Assembly: GCA_964512635.1 (NCBI GenBank) | Contig: CAZEJB010000021.1 | Coordinates: forward strand, 1-64,000 | Direction: 5' to 3' | Length of the DNA: 64,000 bases | From: JADZFO01 sp964512635 | GTDB taxonomy: Bacteria; 4484-113; JAFGCY01 | Shown here: positions 33,388 to 40,792 of the stretch, piece by piece | Layout: each line of letters opens with the position of its first letter | Position numbering within the stretch: the stretch's first letter is position 1 | Notes under the pieces: model-generated | What the model saw: the letters and a program-made list of their open reading frames with translations, nothing else | Told to the model about the DNA's origin: nothing | Databases searched by the model: none | Program-made: the position numbers and the translations under genes

Positions 33388-33831
33388 ATGAATAGGTATC
33401 GAGTTCTGCCCCGGGATGACGTGCCTGAGGCCCCGCCGCTGCCGCTGCCCGACCCCCCGCCACAGCCGGCGCTGCTTGGGCTGGAGGTCCTGCGGGCGGC
33501 CAGGGAGGTGCACGAAGAACTCGGCCCGGGCCTGCTGGAATCGGCCTATGAAATGTGCCTGTGCCATGAACTCGCGCTGCGCGAGGTGTCCTTCCGGCGG
33601 CAGATCCCATTGCCGGTGGAGTACAAGGGTATCCGGCTGAGCTGCGGCTACCGGATGGACCTGCTGGTGGCTGGCAGCCTGATAGTGGAGATCAAGTCCA
33701 CCGAGGGCGTCTGGCGGGTGCATGAGGCGCAGCTTTTGACCTATATGCGCCTGAGCCGGATTGGCTGTGGCCTGCTGATCAACTTCAACGTCGACCGGCT
33801 GAAGGATGGGGTAAGGCAGATCGGGTTTTGA
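33388..33831 (+). CDS. GxxExxY protein (PD-(D/E)XK-type)
   Basis: 147 aa. The family motif appears as LGPGLLESAYEMCL (GxxExxY), followed by the nuclease-fold core with YRMDLLVAGSLIVEIKSTEGV, where D and E-I-K give a PD-(D/E)XK-like active site. Residues 8-30 form a Pro-rich N-terminal extension not usual in the family. GxxExxY proteins are common in environmental genomes and their function is unknown. It is a single-gene unit behind its own leaderless promoter. Confidence 0.85.
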   Translation: MNRYRVLPRDDVPEAPPLPLPDPPPQPALLGLEVLRAAREVHEELGPGLLESAYEMCLCHELALREVSFRRQIPLPVEYKGIRLSCGYRMDLLVAGSLIVEIKSTEGVWRVHEAQLLTYMRLSRIGCGLLINFNVDRLKDGVRQIGF

Positions 33832-33862
33832 TATGGAGCGACAAGCCTAGCCTGGCAATCCC

Positions 33863-33950
33863 TGTACGGGGTGGATAGTATTCCCGCCCTCCCAGTAGCG
33901 CCGCCCCCCGTGGCGGCGATTTGTAGGGCCGTGGGCTTGTCCCCGGCCGG
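33863..33950. repeat. palindromic repeats after the GxxExxY gene
   Basis: A degenerate TGTACGGGGTGGATAGTATT unit near 33863, then TGTAGGGCCGTGGGCTTGTC (33922-33948), the same class as at 26657. Confidence 0.65.
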
Positions 33951-34000
33951 TTTTGTTTTGTATTGAAGAAGGTAACTGCCATCAAGCGCGCCTTCAGCAG

Positions 34001-34006
34001 TACAAT
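34001..34006 (+). promoter_or_regulatory. -10 box of the 34013 gene (leaderless)
   Basis: TACAAT, six bases TCAGTC, then GTG 34013. Confidence 0.6.
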
Positions 34007-34012
34007 TCAGTC

Positions 34013-35212
34013 GTGTTCAAGAAGTTGAGTATCTTCCTGATTTGTACGGTTGCCCTGCTCGTTGGCGTACCATTCTTGCGCAAACAACTGGCAGCACCAG
34101 ACCTTGTCATAGCGGGCCGCGCCAGCTCGGTGAAGAGCCAGCTCCAATCATCTTCGGCCACCAATTCCCACAATCTCGGCAGTGTCTGCGATCCCCTTCC
34201 CGTACCTGATATTGAATATGTGGGCGACTACACGCCAGCGGTCGAATTGACCGAGCAAAGCGAAACGGTCTTGAAAGAACTGGGAGTATCGGAGGGAAAG
34301 ACTGTCCATGCCACTGCGGACATGGACTTTGACTACAGTCCAGCATTCGAGGTAGAGATAGGTAAAGTGAACGCGCTACGGCTACATCACGAGAGCCTTG
34401 AGGGTAAGGATCCGTTCAAGGATGGGACGACAGGTCATCTTCTCAAGTGGCAGCCAAGCATGCCTACCAATCTACGGAAGACCTACCGTGGCATCACACT
34501 TGTTATGGCCGCAATCAAGGCAGAGACCTTTCCATTCTTTAGTCTCGCAACTTTTAAGGAGTCATCGGGCGAGAAAGGGGAACTAGTAGCTACGATCTCC
34601 CCTTCCTACTGGTGCTGGGAGGACTTGTTTGTTGTTGACATGGATGGTGACGGTCTGCTCGAAGTGTTCTTTTCTGGAGGAATGGGGACTGGCTATTCAG
34701 CCCTGACAGTTCTTACGCTACAGCCTGATGGAAGATTGACCCCGCATCAGGTCATGGATGAAAGTGAGCTTTGCTGCGAGATTGGGACGACCAAGCTTGA
34801 AGTTAGTGACGAAATTTCAACCGATCGTGGCCACTTTGGCCTGGCAGACTTCAATGACGACGGTCGCCTGGAAATCGCTGTCTTCGAGGGGCTATGGCAC
34901 ACGTGCTTCACGAACGACTACTACCTCGCTGCTTATGAGCGAGATTCCAAGACAAGTGTATGGAACTGCCAGTCTGCAACTCTGCTCGCCGGGAAGAGCG
35001 ACCAACGTAAGTTCTACGCTGCCAAACTCGATGCTATCCGTCAGATGCTCGACAAGGGAAGTGCCATTGTTGCGCCAAAGGGCTGCAATGGGGAAGAGTT
35101 ACCACTTTTTGTCTTCGACAAGCATCTGTATAAGGTTTCAGAGAGCCTGGGATTCAGTGACAAGAGCTCCGCAGAACATTACCCGGAACTGCTGGACCAT
35201 TGCATCTACTAG
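34013..35212 (+). CDS. exported FG-GAP/VCBS-like protein, unknown function
   Basis: About 399 aa. A basic, hydrophobic N-terminus (MFKKLSIFLICTVALLVGV) is a signal peptide or anchor. Two calcium-loop-like motifs, DMDGDGLLEVFF (about residue 212) and DFNDDGRLEIAVFEG (about 280), suggest FG-GAP/VCBS propeller blades; the number of blades seen is too low for a full propeller. Several cysteines lie outside. The start is GTG 34013, six bases after TACAAT, although the frame is open from 33953. AT-richer than the flanking genes. Confidence 0.65.
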   Translation: MFKKLSIFLICTVALLVGVPFLRKQLAAPDLVIAGRASSVKSQLQSSSATNSHNLGSVCDPLPVPDIEYVGDYTPAVELTEQSETVLKELGVSEGKTVHATADMDFDYSPAFEVEIGKVNALRLHHESLEGKDPFKDGTTGHLLKWQPSMPTNLRKTYRGITLVMAAIKAETFPFFSLATFKESSGEKGELVATISPSYWCWEDLFVVDMDGDGLLEVFFSGGMGTGYSALTVLTLQPDGRLTPHQVMDESELCCEIGTTKLEVSDEISTDRGHFGLADFNDDGRLEIAVFEGLWHTCFTNDYYLAAYERDSKTSVWNCQSATLLAGKSDQRKFYAAKLDAIRQMLDKGSAIVAPKGCNGEELPLFVFDKHLYKVSESLGFSDKSSAEHYPELLDHCIY

Positions 35213-35380
35213 GAATGAAATGTCTACCCAGAGTTCATGGTTGAGCGTTGCATAAGCAGCATTGCTGGCGATGTATGAACCCACATTCGCACAGGACGCC
35301 GGTACGTGGTCCGGGGCTACTGGGCGGGCCGCTGCCCGCCAGAAGGGGACACGGGCGGGAACGCCCGCGCCATTGAAAAC

Positions 35381-35436
35381 GGCCGGGGACAAGCCCCGGC
35401 CCTACAAGACGGCCGGGGACAAGCCACGGCCCTACA
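35381..35436. repeat. tandem pair of GGCCGGGGACAAGCC...CCTACA repeats
   Basis: Units 35381-35406 and 35411-35436 differ at one base (AAGCCCCGG / AAGCCACGG) and are separated by AGAC. Same class as the TGTAGGGCCGGGGCTTGTCC units, opposite orientation. Confidence 0.85.
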
Positions 35437-35464
35437 AGACGCCGGCACGGGTGGGCGCTGCTAG

Positions 35465-35470
35465 TATCAT
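35465..35470 (+). promoter_or_regulatory. -10 box of trmFO (leaderless)
   Basis: TATCAT ends 8 nt before TTG 35479. Confidence 0.55.
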
Positions 35471-35478
35471 TCTTCCCC

Positions 35479-36819
35479 TTGCCTGAACCTGTGATCATTG
35501 TTGGCGGGGGGCTGGCCGGCTCGGAGGCCGCGCTGCAGCTGGCCGCACGAGGCGTCGCCTGCGAGCTCTGGGAACAGCGCCTGAGCGGCCCCCAGCGCGC
35601 CGACGGCAGCCCCTGGACCCCCGCGCATGTCTCGGCTGGCCTGGCGGAGCTGGTCTGCAGCAATTCCTTCAAGAGCACCGAGCCGGTACGTGCGCCGGGA
35701 TTGCTGAAGGAAGAACTGCGGTTGCTGGGCAGCTTTTTGCTGCCGCTGGCGGACCGGGCCGCACTTCCCGGAGGGGCCGCGCTGGTGGTTGACCGCGAGC
35801 GTTTCAGCGAACTGGTCACTGAGGCCGTCCGCAGCCAGAATCTGATTACGGTCCACGCACAGGAGTACACGAGTTTTCTGCAGGACGCCGAGGCCGGCCG
35901 CCACATCATCCTGGCCAGCGGCCCGCTGAGCAGCGATACCCTCTGGAACCAGCTCAGCGAGCTGATCGGCGGCGAGCGGATGTACTTCTACGACGCCACT
36001 TCGCCGGTGATCGCGGCCGAAAGCGTCGACCCGGAGTTCAGCTTCGCCATGAGCCGCCACGGCAAGGGCGAAGGGGATGACTACGTCAACTGCCCGCTGG
36101 ACGAAGAGCAGTACATGGCCTTTCGCGAGGCGCTGATCGGCGCTGAGGTCTACCCGATCCACGGCGGAGATGACTACAAGCTCTTCGAAGGCTGCCTGCC
36201 GATTGAAGAGCTGGCCGCGCGGGGGACGCACACCATGCGTTTTGGCCCGCTCAAGGGCCAGGGACTCGACGACCCGCGGACGGGACGCTGGCCCTTCGCC
36301 GCTGTGCAGCTGCGCTGGGAGGACGCCTTCCACAGCGCGCTGTCGCTGGTCGGCTTCCAGACGCGGCTGCGCTATGGCGAACAGGAGCGCGTGTTCGGCA
36401 TGATCCCGGCGCTGGCCAAGGCAAAGTTCATGCGCTATGGCCGGATGCACCGCAACTGCTATGTCGAGGGGCCGAAGGTGCTGCAGCCGACACTGCAGCT
36501 TAACTATGAGACGCGGGTAATGCTGGCGGGGCAGATAACAGGTCTGGAGGGCTACCTCAGCGCGGTGGCCACCGGTCTGTGGGCCGGGCGCAACATGGCG
36601 CGGCTGGTGCAGGGCGGCGACCCGCAGGTGGCACCGGAGGGGTCGTGCCTTGGCGCGATGCTGCGCTTCATGAGCAACCCGGCGCATAAGAAGTATGCGC
36701 CGACCGGCTTCCAGTTCGGGATGCACACCTGGCTGCCCCAGCGCCTGCAGGCGGACGCCAAGGCCGCGCTGATCCGCAAGAGGGCGGAGGAAGCGTGGGG
36801 AGAAATGGCTAATGGCTAA
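35479..36819 (+). CDS. trmFO: methylenetetrahydrofolate--tRNA-(uracil-5-)-methyltransferase TrmFO
   Basis: 446 aa. The FAD/folate enzyme that makes T54 in tRNA, replacing SAM-dependent TrmA in this lineage. FAD-binding VIIVGGGLAGSEAALQLA (residues 5-22), NSFKSTEPVRAPGLLKEELR, SRHGKGEGDDYVNCPLDEEQY, LEGCLPIEELAARG, RFGPLKGQGL and GQITGLEGYLSAVATGLWAGRNMAR are all conserved. The start is TTG, eight bases after a TATCAT. Its stop codon falls in a TGGCTAA heptamer repeat. Confidence 0.96.
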   Translation: MPEPVIIVGGGLAGSEAALQLAARGVACELWEQRLSGPQRADGSPWTPAHVSAGLAELVCSNSFKSTEPVRAPGLLKEELRLLGSFLLPLADRAALPGGAALVVDRERFSELVTEAVRSQNLITVHAQEYTSFLQDAEAGRHIILASGPLSSDTLWNQLSELIGGERMYFYDATSPVIAAESVDPEFSFAMSRHGKGEGDDYVNCPLDEEQYMAFREALIGAEVYPIHGGDDYKLFEGCLPIEELAARGTHTMRFGPLKGQGLDDPRTGRWPFAAVQLRWEDAFHSALSLVGFQTRLRYGEQERVFGMIPALAKAKFMRYGRMHRNCYVEGPKVLQPTLQLNYETRVMLAGQITGLEGYLSAVATGLWAGRNMARLVQGGDPQVAPEGSCLGAMLRFMSNPAHKKYAPTGFQFGMHTWLPQRLQADAKAALIRKRAEEAWGEMANG

Positions 36820-36843
36820 TTGCTAATGGCTAATGGCTAATGG
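36806..36843. repeat. TGGCTAA heptamer tandem repeat across the trmFO stop
   Basis: Five 7-bp units (the third is TTGCTAA) plus TGG. The TAA of the second copy is the trmFO stop codon. Because 7 is not a multiple of 3, copy-number change would shift the frame, but each frame meets a TAA soon. Confidence 0.8.
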
Positions 36844-36952
36844 TGATGCAGCCGAATGTCGTAAGTGAGAGGTCTGAGTTGGCTGAAGTCAGCACCTCGG
36901 CAATTCGTTTTACCGATTCAGACATCCGACCTTCGACATTCGACAGGTCGTG

Positions 36953-37648
36953 TTATGCGGCAGTGTCATCCTCGTCCTCAGTGTCGAACTGCAGCTCGCT
37001 TTCCAGCGGTCGTTCGCGGCTGGCCTTCCAGGCGGCGAAGAAATCCCCCAGGGCCTGACCACGGGCGGAAAGCAGCAAATAGTCATAGCCGAGCAGCAGC
37101 AGTAGCACTGACGTTAACAGGAGGGCCAGCGGCGTCGGTTGCTTAAGCCCAGCCCCAAGGAAGCTGGCGGCAAGAACGACGAGGGCCGGCAGAAAGAGAA
37201 TCTTCCCGAAGCGCACGGCGGCAATCCAGCCGAAGCGCTTGCTGAAGGGGCTGTCTGAGGGCAGGGCGAGGGCCTGATACCAGACTGTTACCTGGCGGAT
37301 CTGGCCCTGCAGGTTGCGGGCTTCGCGCGGGGCAAAGAAGTAGAGCAGCCAGTGCCGGCGGACATCCTCCCGCAGGCGGGTGATGGCGTCGCGCTCGATG
37401 AACACAATGCTCAGCAGGCGTTCGCCGAGGCCGTTCCAGACTTCACGGTAGACCCGGACTGATTCGTAGTCGCCAAGGGCCAGGGCGCCGAAGGGTGCCA
37501 GGATCGCGCAGCCGGCTTCCAGCAGGTACATTCCGGGCGGGTCCGGCACGCGCAAAAGGAACTCGGCCATGATCAGGCACTCGGCTCCCAGCCACAGTGC
37601 GACCCAGCCCAGGAAGAAGTGCAGGCGGCTGACGCCGGAAAAACGCAT
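36953..37648 (-). CDS. membrane protein, unknown function
   Basis: 231 aa. Two membrane helices near the N-terminus (about residues 9-30 and 38-58), a cytoplasmic middle with many charged residues (VFIERDAITRLREDVRRHW), two more helices (about 145-165 and 172-192), and an acidic tail (DTEDEDDTAA). No family recognised. The start is ATG 37648, with TATTCT ending 8 nt upstream. It is divergent from tdh. Confidence 0.65.
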   Translation of the reverse strand: MRFSGVSRLHFFLGWVALWLGAECLIMAEFLLRVPDPPGMYLLEAGCAILAPFGALALGDYESVRVYREVWNGLGERLLSIVFIERDAITRLREDVRRHWLLYFFAPREARNLQGQIRQVTVWYQALALPSDSPFSKRFGWIAAVRFGKILFLPALVVLAASFLGAGLKQPTPLALLLTSVLLLLLGYDYLLLSARGQALGDFFAAWKASRERPLESELQFDTEDEDDTAA

Positions 37649-37656
37649 CAGTATTA

Positions 37657-37662
37657 AGAATA
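37657..37662 (-). promoter_or_regulatory. -10 box of the 36953-37648 membrane protein gene
   Basis: TATTCT on the minus strand ends 8 nt before ATG 37648. Confidence 0.4.
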
Positions 37663-37740
37663 CACGGACGGGTATCTGTTCATTCCACCCGCCGCGCGCG
37701 ATAATACGCGCCGTTCCAATCCCCCTTCGGAGTTGCCCGC

Positions 37741-38730
37741 TTGAGCCCCTCTATCCAGAAGATCCTCGTGGTCGGCGCTGCCGGCCAGATCGGCACCGAA
37801 CTGACCGTCGCCCTGCGCGAGCAGTATGGCGCCGACAATGTGGTCGCCAGCGACCTGCGCCGCCTGGGCGGGCCGATTGCCGAGGTCGGACCGTACCTGA
37901 CCCTCGACATCACCAGCCGCGCCGAGCTGGACAAGGCGATCATCGCCCACGACATCGACACCATCATCAACATGGCGGCGATCCTGAGCAGCGATGGCGA
38001 GAAGAACCCGCAGCTGGCCTGGAACGTCAACATCAACGGACTGTACAACACACTGGAGGCCGCACGGGAGCATAAGCTGCTGCGGGTGCTGTGCCCCAGC
38101 TCCATCGCCGCCTTTGGACCCAGTACACCGAAGGAAAACACACCGCAGGAGACCATCCTGGGTCCGACGACGATGTATGGCCTGACCAAGGTGACCGGCG
38201 AGCTGCTGTGTGATTACTACTTCCGGCGTTTTGGGGTTGACGCCCGTGGACTGCGCTATCCGGGGATTATCAGCAGCGAGGTGCTGCCCAGCGGCGGTAC
38301 CACCGATTACGCGGTGGAGATCTTCTATCACGCAGTGGAAAAGGGTAGTTATGCCTGCTTCCTCGGACCGGACAGCGCGCTGCCGATGATGTATATGCCG
38401 GACTGCCTGAAATGCACCATGGACCTGCTGGCCGCGCCGGTTGAAAACCTGAAGCACCACGGCGACTTCAACGTGGCCGCGATGAGCTTCACGCCGGAAG
38501 AGCTGGCGGCGGAAATCCGCAGGCACCTGCCGGACTTCAAGCTGAGCTATGAGATCGATCCGCGGCGCCAGGCAATCGCGGAGTCATGGCCGCGCAGCAT
38601 CGACGACTCCTGCGCCCGCGAGGAGTGGGGCTGGAAGCCCAGCTTCGACCTGCCGGCGATGGTGGCGGACATGCTGGAACGCCTGACCGCCCGCCACAAT
38701 GCCGGCAAGCTTTACGAGGCGGGAGCCTGA
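37741..38730 (+). CDS. L-threonine 3-dehydrogenase, short-chain (SDR/epimerase) type
   Basis: 329 aa. An NAD-dependent extended SDR oxidising L-threonine to 2-amino-3-oxobutanoate. Nucleotide loop VVGAAGQIGTEL (residues 11-22), CPSSIAAFGP, catalytic Y146xxxK150 (YGLTK), RYPGIISSEVLPSGGTTDYAVE typical of this TDH group rather than of sugar epimerases, and DSALPMMYMPDCL. The start is TTG 37741 with CGGAG upstream. The kbl gene, 0.7 kb downstream, encodes the next enzyme, which supports the assignment. Also called tdh; not the zinc MDR-type enzyme. Confidence 0.88.
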   Translation: MSPSIQKILVVGAAGQIGTELTVALREQYGADNVVASDLRRLGGPIAEVGPYLTLDITSRAELDKAIIAHDIDTIINMAAILSSDGEKNPQLAWNVNINGLYNTLEAAREHKLLRVLCPSSIAAFGPSTPKENTPQETILGPTTMYGLTKVTGELLCDYYFRRFGVDARGLRYPGIISSEVLPSGGTTDYAVEIFYHAVEKGSYACFLGPDSALPMMYMPDCLKCTMDLLAAPVENLKHHGDFNVAAMSFTPEELAAEIRRHLPDFKLSYEIDPRRQAIAESWPRSIDDSCAREEWGWKPSFDLPAMVADMLERLTARHNAGKLYEAGA

Positions 38731-38740
38731 GGCTGGGGGC

Positions 38741-39367
38741 CTAGCCCGGCGGCTCCGTGCCGATCAGCCCTGAGTCGGTGTTTCCCAGCGGCGTGATCTG
38801 ACGCTCCGGCGGCAAAGGCTGGCCCAGGTTCATCGCCTGCTCGCGGTAGTCCGCGGCTGCGAGATTGAGCATTTCGTCCAGGCGGTCAGGCAGTTCGTGG
38901 GCATAAACCGGGCGGCCGTCTTCGCCCTCGCCAAGGATGCGCGGAAACATCTCGGCCATACTGTGATCAGATTCAGCTTCAATGCGGATCAGTTGCAGCG
39001 CGCCGCCAAGGTCCTCAAAGGCATAGGTGAAAACCAGCAGGTAAGTGGGGGTCAGGTTAGGAACAACCCGCGGTCGGTAGGCGATGAAATAGCGCAGCTT
39101 ATGGCTGCCCGGCTGCCAGGCCGCGCCAAGGCGCTGCCAGTCGCTGCCGCTGGCCGCGCCGTTCTGGGCATCCTCCAGCCGCAGTGAGACCTCGTCAGCA
39201 TAGCCGCTTGCTTCGATGCGTTCTTCCTGGGTTTGAAGCCACTGCGCAATGGTCTCGCGGAAGCCGCGATCAAGCGCCTGCATTTCCTGTGTCAGCCCCT
39301 GGGCGGCCTCCTGTCGCCGTTCATTTTCGTGTTTCAGATTGTCGTAGACATCAAGATGGTCGCTCAC
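38741..39367 (-). CDS. conserved-looking protein of unknown function
   Basis: 208 aa. An N-terminal helical/coiled-coil region (about residues 5-55, ENERRQEAAQGLTQEMQALD) is followed by a mixed alpha/beta domain (RYFIAYRPRVV, TYLLVFTYAFEDL) and a Pro-rich end. No signal peptide, so probably cytoplasmic. A GGAGGT stands 5 nt before the GTG start at 39367, a clear SD. It sits between tdh and kbl on the opposite strand; I see no link to threonine catabolism. Confidence 0.65.
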   Translation of the reverse strand: MSDHLDVYDNLKHENERRQEAAQGLTQEMQALDRGFRETIAQWLQTQEERIEASGYADEVSLRLEDAQNGAASGSDWQRLGAAWQPGSHKLRYFIAYRPRVVPNLTPTYLLVFTYAFEDLGGALQLIRIEAESDHSMAEMFPRILGEGEDGRPVYAHELPDRLDEMLNLAAADYREQAMNLGQPLPPERQITPLGNTDSGLIGTEPPG

Positions 39368-39444
39368 GTTGCACCTCCGTGCCAGTTGGCTACCTGTACA
39401 AGTGAGACCCCTTCGCAGCGGGCAAGGTTCGCGGCGGCAGTAAG

Positions 39445-39450
39445 TAGAAT
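39445..39450 (+). promoter_or_regulatory. -10 box of kbl (leaderless)
   Basis: TAGAAT ends 7 nt before ATG 39458; it excludes the longer frame that begins at 39233. Confidence 0.6.
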
Positions 39451-39457
39451 ATTCAGC

Positions 39458-40681
39458 ATGTACGGAGCAGTACGCGAACAGTTACAGGCCGAGCTGAGCG
39501 AGATCCGCGAGGCCGGCCTTTACAAGGGCGAGCGCATCATCGTCAGCCCGCAGGGCGCCGAGATCAAGGTGGCCGACGGCAACGGCGGCCAGGAAGTCCT
39601 GAATTTCTGCGCCAACAACTACCTCGGCCTTGGCGACCATCCGGCGCTTGTCGAGGCGGCGATGGAGGGGCTGCGGACGCATGGCTATGGCATGTCATCC
39701 GTGCGCTTCATCTGCGGCACCCAGGACATCCATAAGCAGCTCGAAGCAAAGCTGAGCGCCTTCCTTGGCACCGAGGACACGATCCTCTACAGCTCGTGCT
39801 TTGACGCCAACGGGGGTTTGTTCGAAACCCTGATGGGTGAGCAGGACGCGATCATCAGCGACGCGCTGAACCACGCCAGCATTATTGACGGCGTGCGCCT
39901 GAGCAAGGCGATGCGATACCGCTACAACAACTGCGACATGGACGACCTGAAGTCCAAACTTGACGAGGCGAAGGCGGCGAATGCGCGCCGGATCATGATC
40001 GCTACGGATGGCGTCTTCAGCATGGACGGCTTCATCGCCCCGCTGGACAAGATCGCGCAGCTGGCGGATGACTATGGCGCGCTGCTGATGGTGGACGACA
40101 GCCACGCCAGCGGCTTTGTCGGCAAGACCGGCCGGGGAACACATGAGCATAATGGCGTGATGGGCCGCGTGGACATCATCACCACGACCCTGGGCAAGGC
40201 CCTGGGCGGCGCGAGCGGCGGAGCGACCAGCGGGCGCAGGGAGATCATCGAGTTCCTGCGCCAGAAGAGCCGCCCCTATCTGTTCAGCAATACGGTGCCG
40301 CCGCCGATCATCATGGCCGCGATCAAGTGCATCGACCTGCTCAGCGAAAGCACGGCGCTGCGCGACAAGCTGGAGTGGAACACAAAGTATTTCCGCGAGA
40401 AGATGACAGCGGCCGGCTTTGATATCAAGCCGGGTGTGCACCCGATCTGCCCGATTATGCTGGGGGATGCCAAGCTGGCGGCGGATATCGCCCGCGACAT
40501 GCTGGCCGAAGGGATCTACGTTATCGGCTTCAGCTTCCCGGTGGTGCCCAAGGGAGCGGCGCGCATCCGGGTGCAGATCTCGGCGGCGCATGAGCAGGAG
40601 CATCTGGACCGCGCCATCGCGGCCTTCACGAAGGTCGGCGCGCAATATGGCGTGCTAAACGCCGGTGCAGCAGGCAGCTAG
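39458..40681 (+). CDS. kbl: glycine C-acetyltransferase (2-amino-3-ketobutyrate CoA ligase)
   Basis: 407 aa. A PLP enzyme splitting 2-amino-3-oxobutanoate with CoA into glycine and acetyl-CoA, the second step of threonine catabolism. FCANNYLGLGDHP, SSVRFICGTQDIHKQLE, DALNHASIIDG, DDSHASGFVG and the PLP lysine K247 in TTTLGKALGGASGG are all typical. A longer open frame from 39233 would add 75 residues, but ATG 39458 lies 7 nt after TAGAAT and matches family length (395-400 aa). tdh lies upstream. A strong terminator follows. Confidence 0.95.
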   Translation: MYGAVREQLQAELSEIREAGLYKGERIIVSPQGAEIKVADGNGGQEVLNFCANNYLGLGDHPALVEAAMEGLRTHGYGMSSVRFICGTQDIHKQLEAKLSAFLGTEDTILYSSCFDANGGLFETLMGEQDAIISDALNHASIIDGVRLSKAMRYRYNNCDMDDLKSKLDEAKAANARRIMIATDGVFSMDGFIAPLDKIAQLADDYGALLMVDDSHASGFVGKTGRGTHEHNGVMGRVDIITTTLGKALGGASGGATSGRREIIEFLRQKSRPYLFSNTVPPPIIMAAIKCIDLLSESTALRDKLEWNTKYFREKMTAAGFDIKPGVHPICPIMLGDAKLAADIARDMLAEGIYVIGFSFPVVPKGAARIRVQISAAHEQEHLDRAIAAFTKVGAQYGVLNAGAAGS

Positions 40682-40716
40682 GACCAGCACTTCAGGTTCA
40701 CATGACCAGGTATGAG

Positions 40717-40744
40717 AAAGGGCGGGGGACACCCCGCCCTTTTC
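40717..40744 (+). terminator. intrinsic terminator after kbl
   Basis: Stem AAAGGGCGGGG / CCCCGCCCTTT with GACA loop, then TTTTC. The flanking A's may let it also serve the convergent lipoprotein gene. Confidence 0.85.
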
Positions 40745-40792
40745 TATGCCGGAGCCGCAGCCTGCTAAGCTGCGCCCTCAAGCCTGCCGCGG

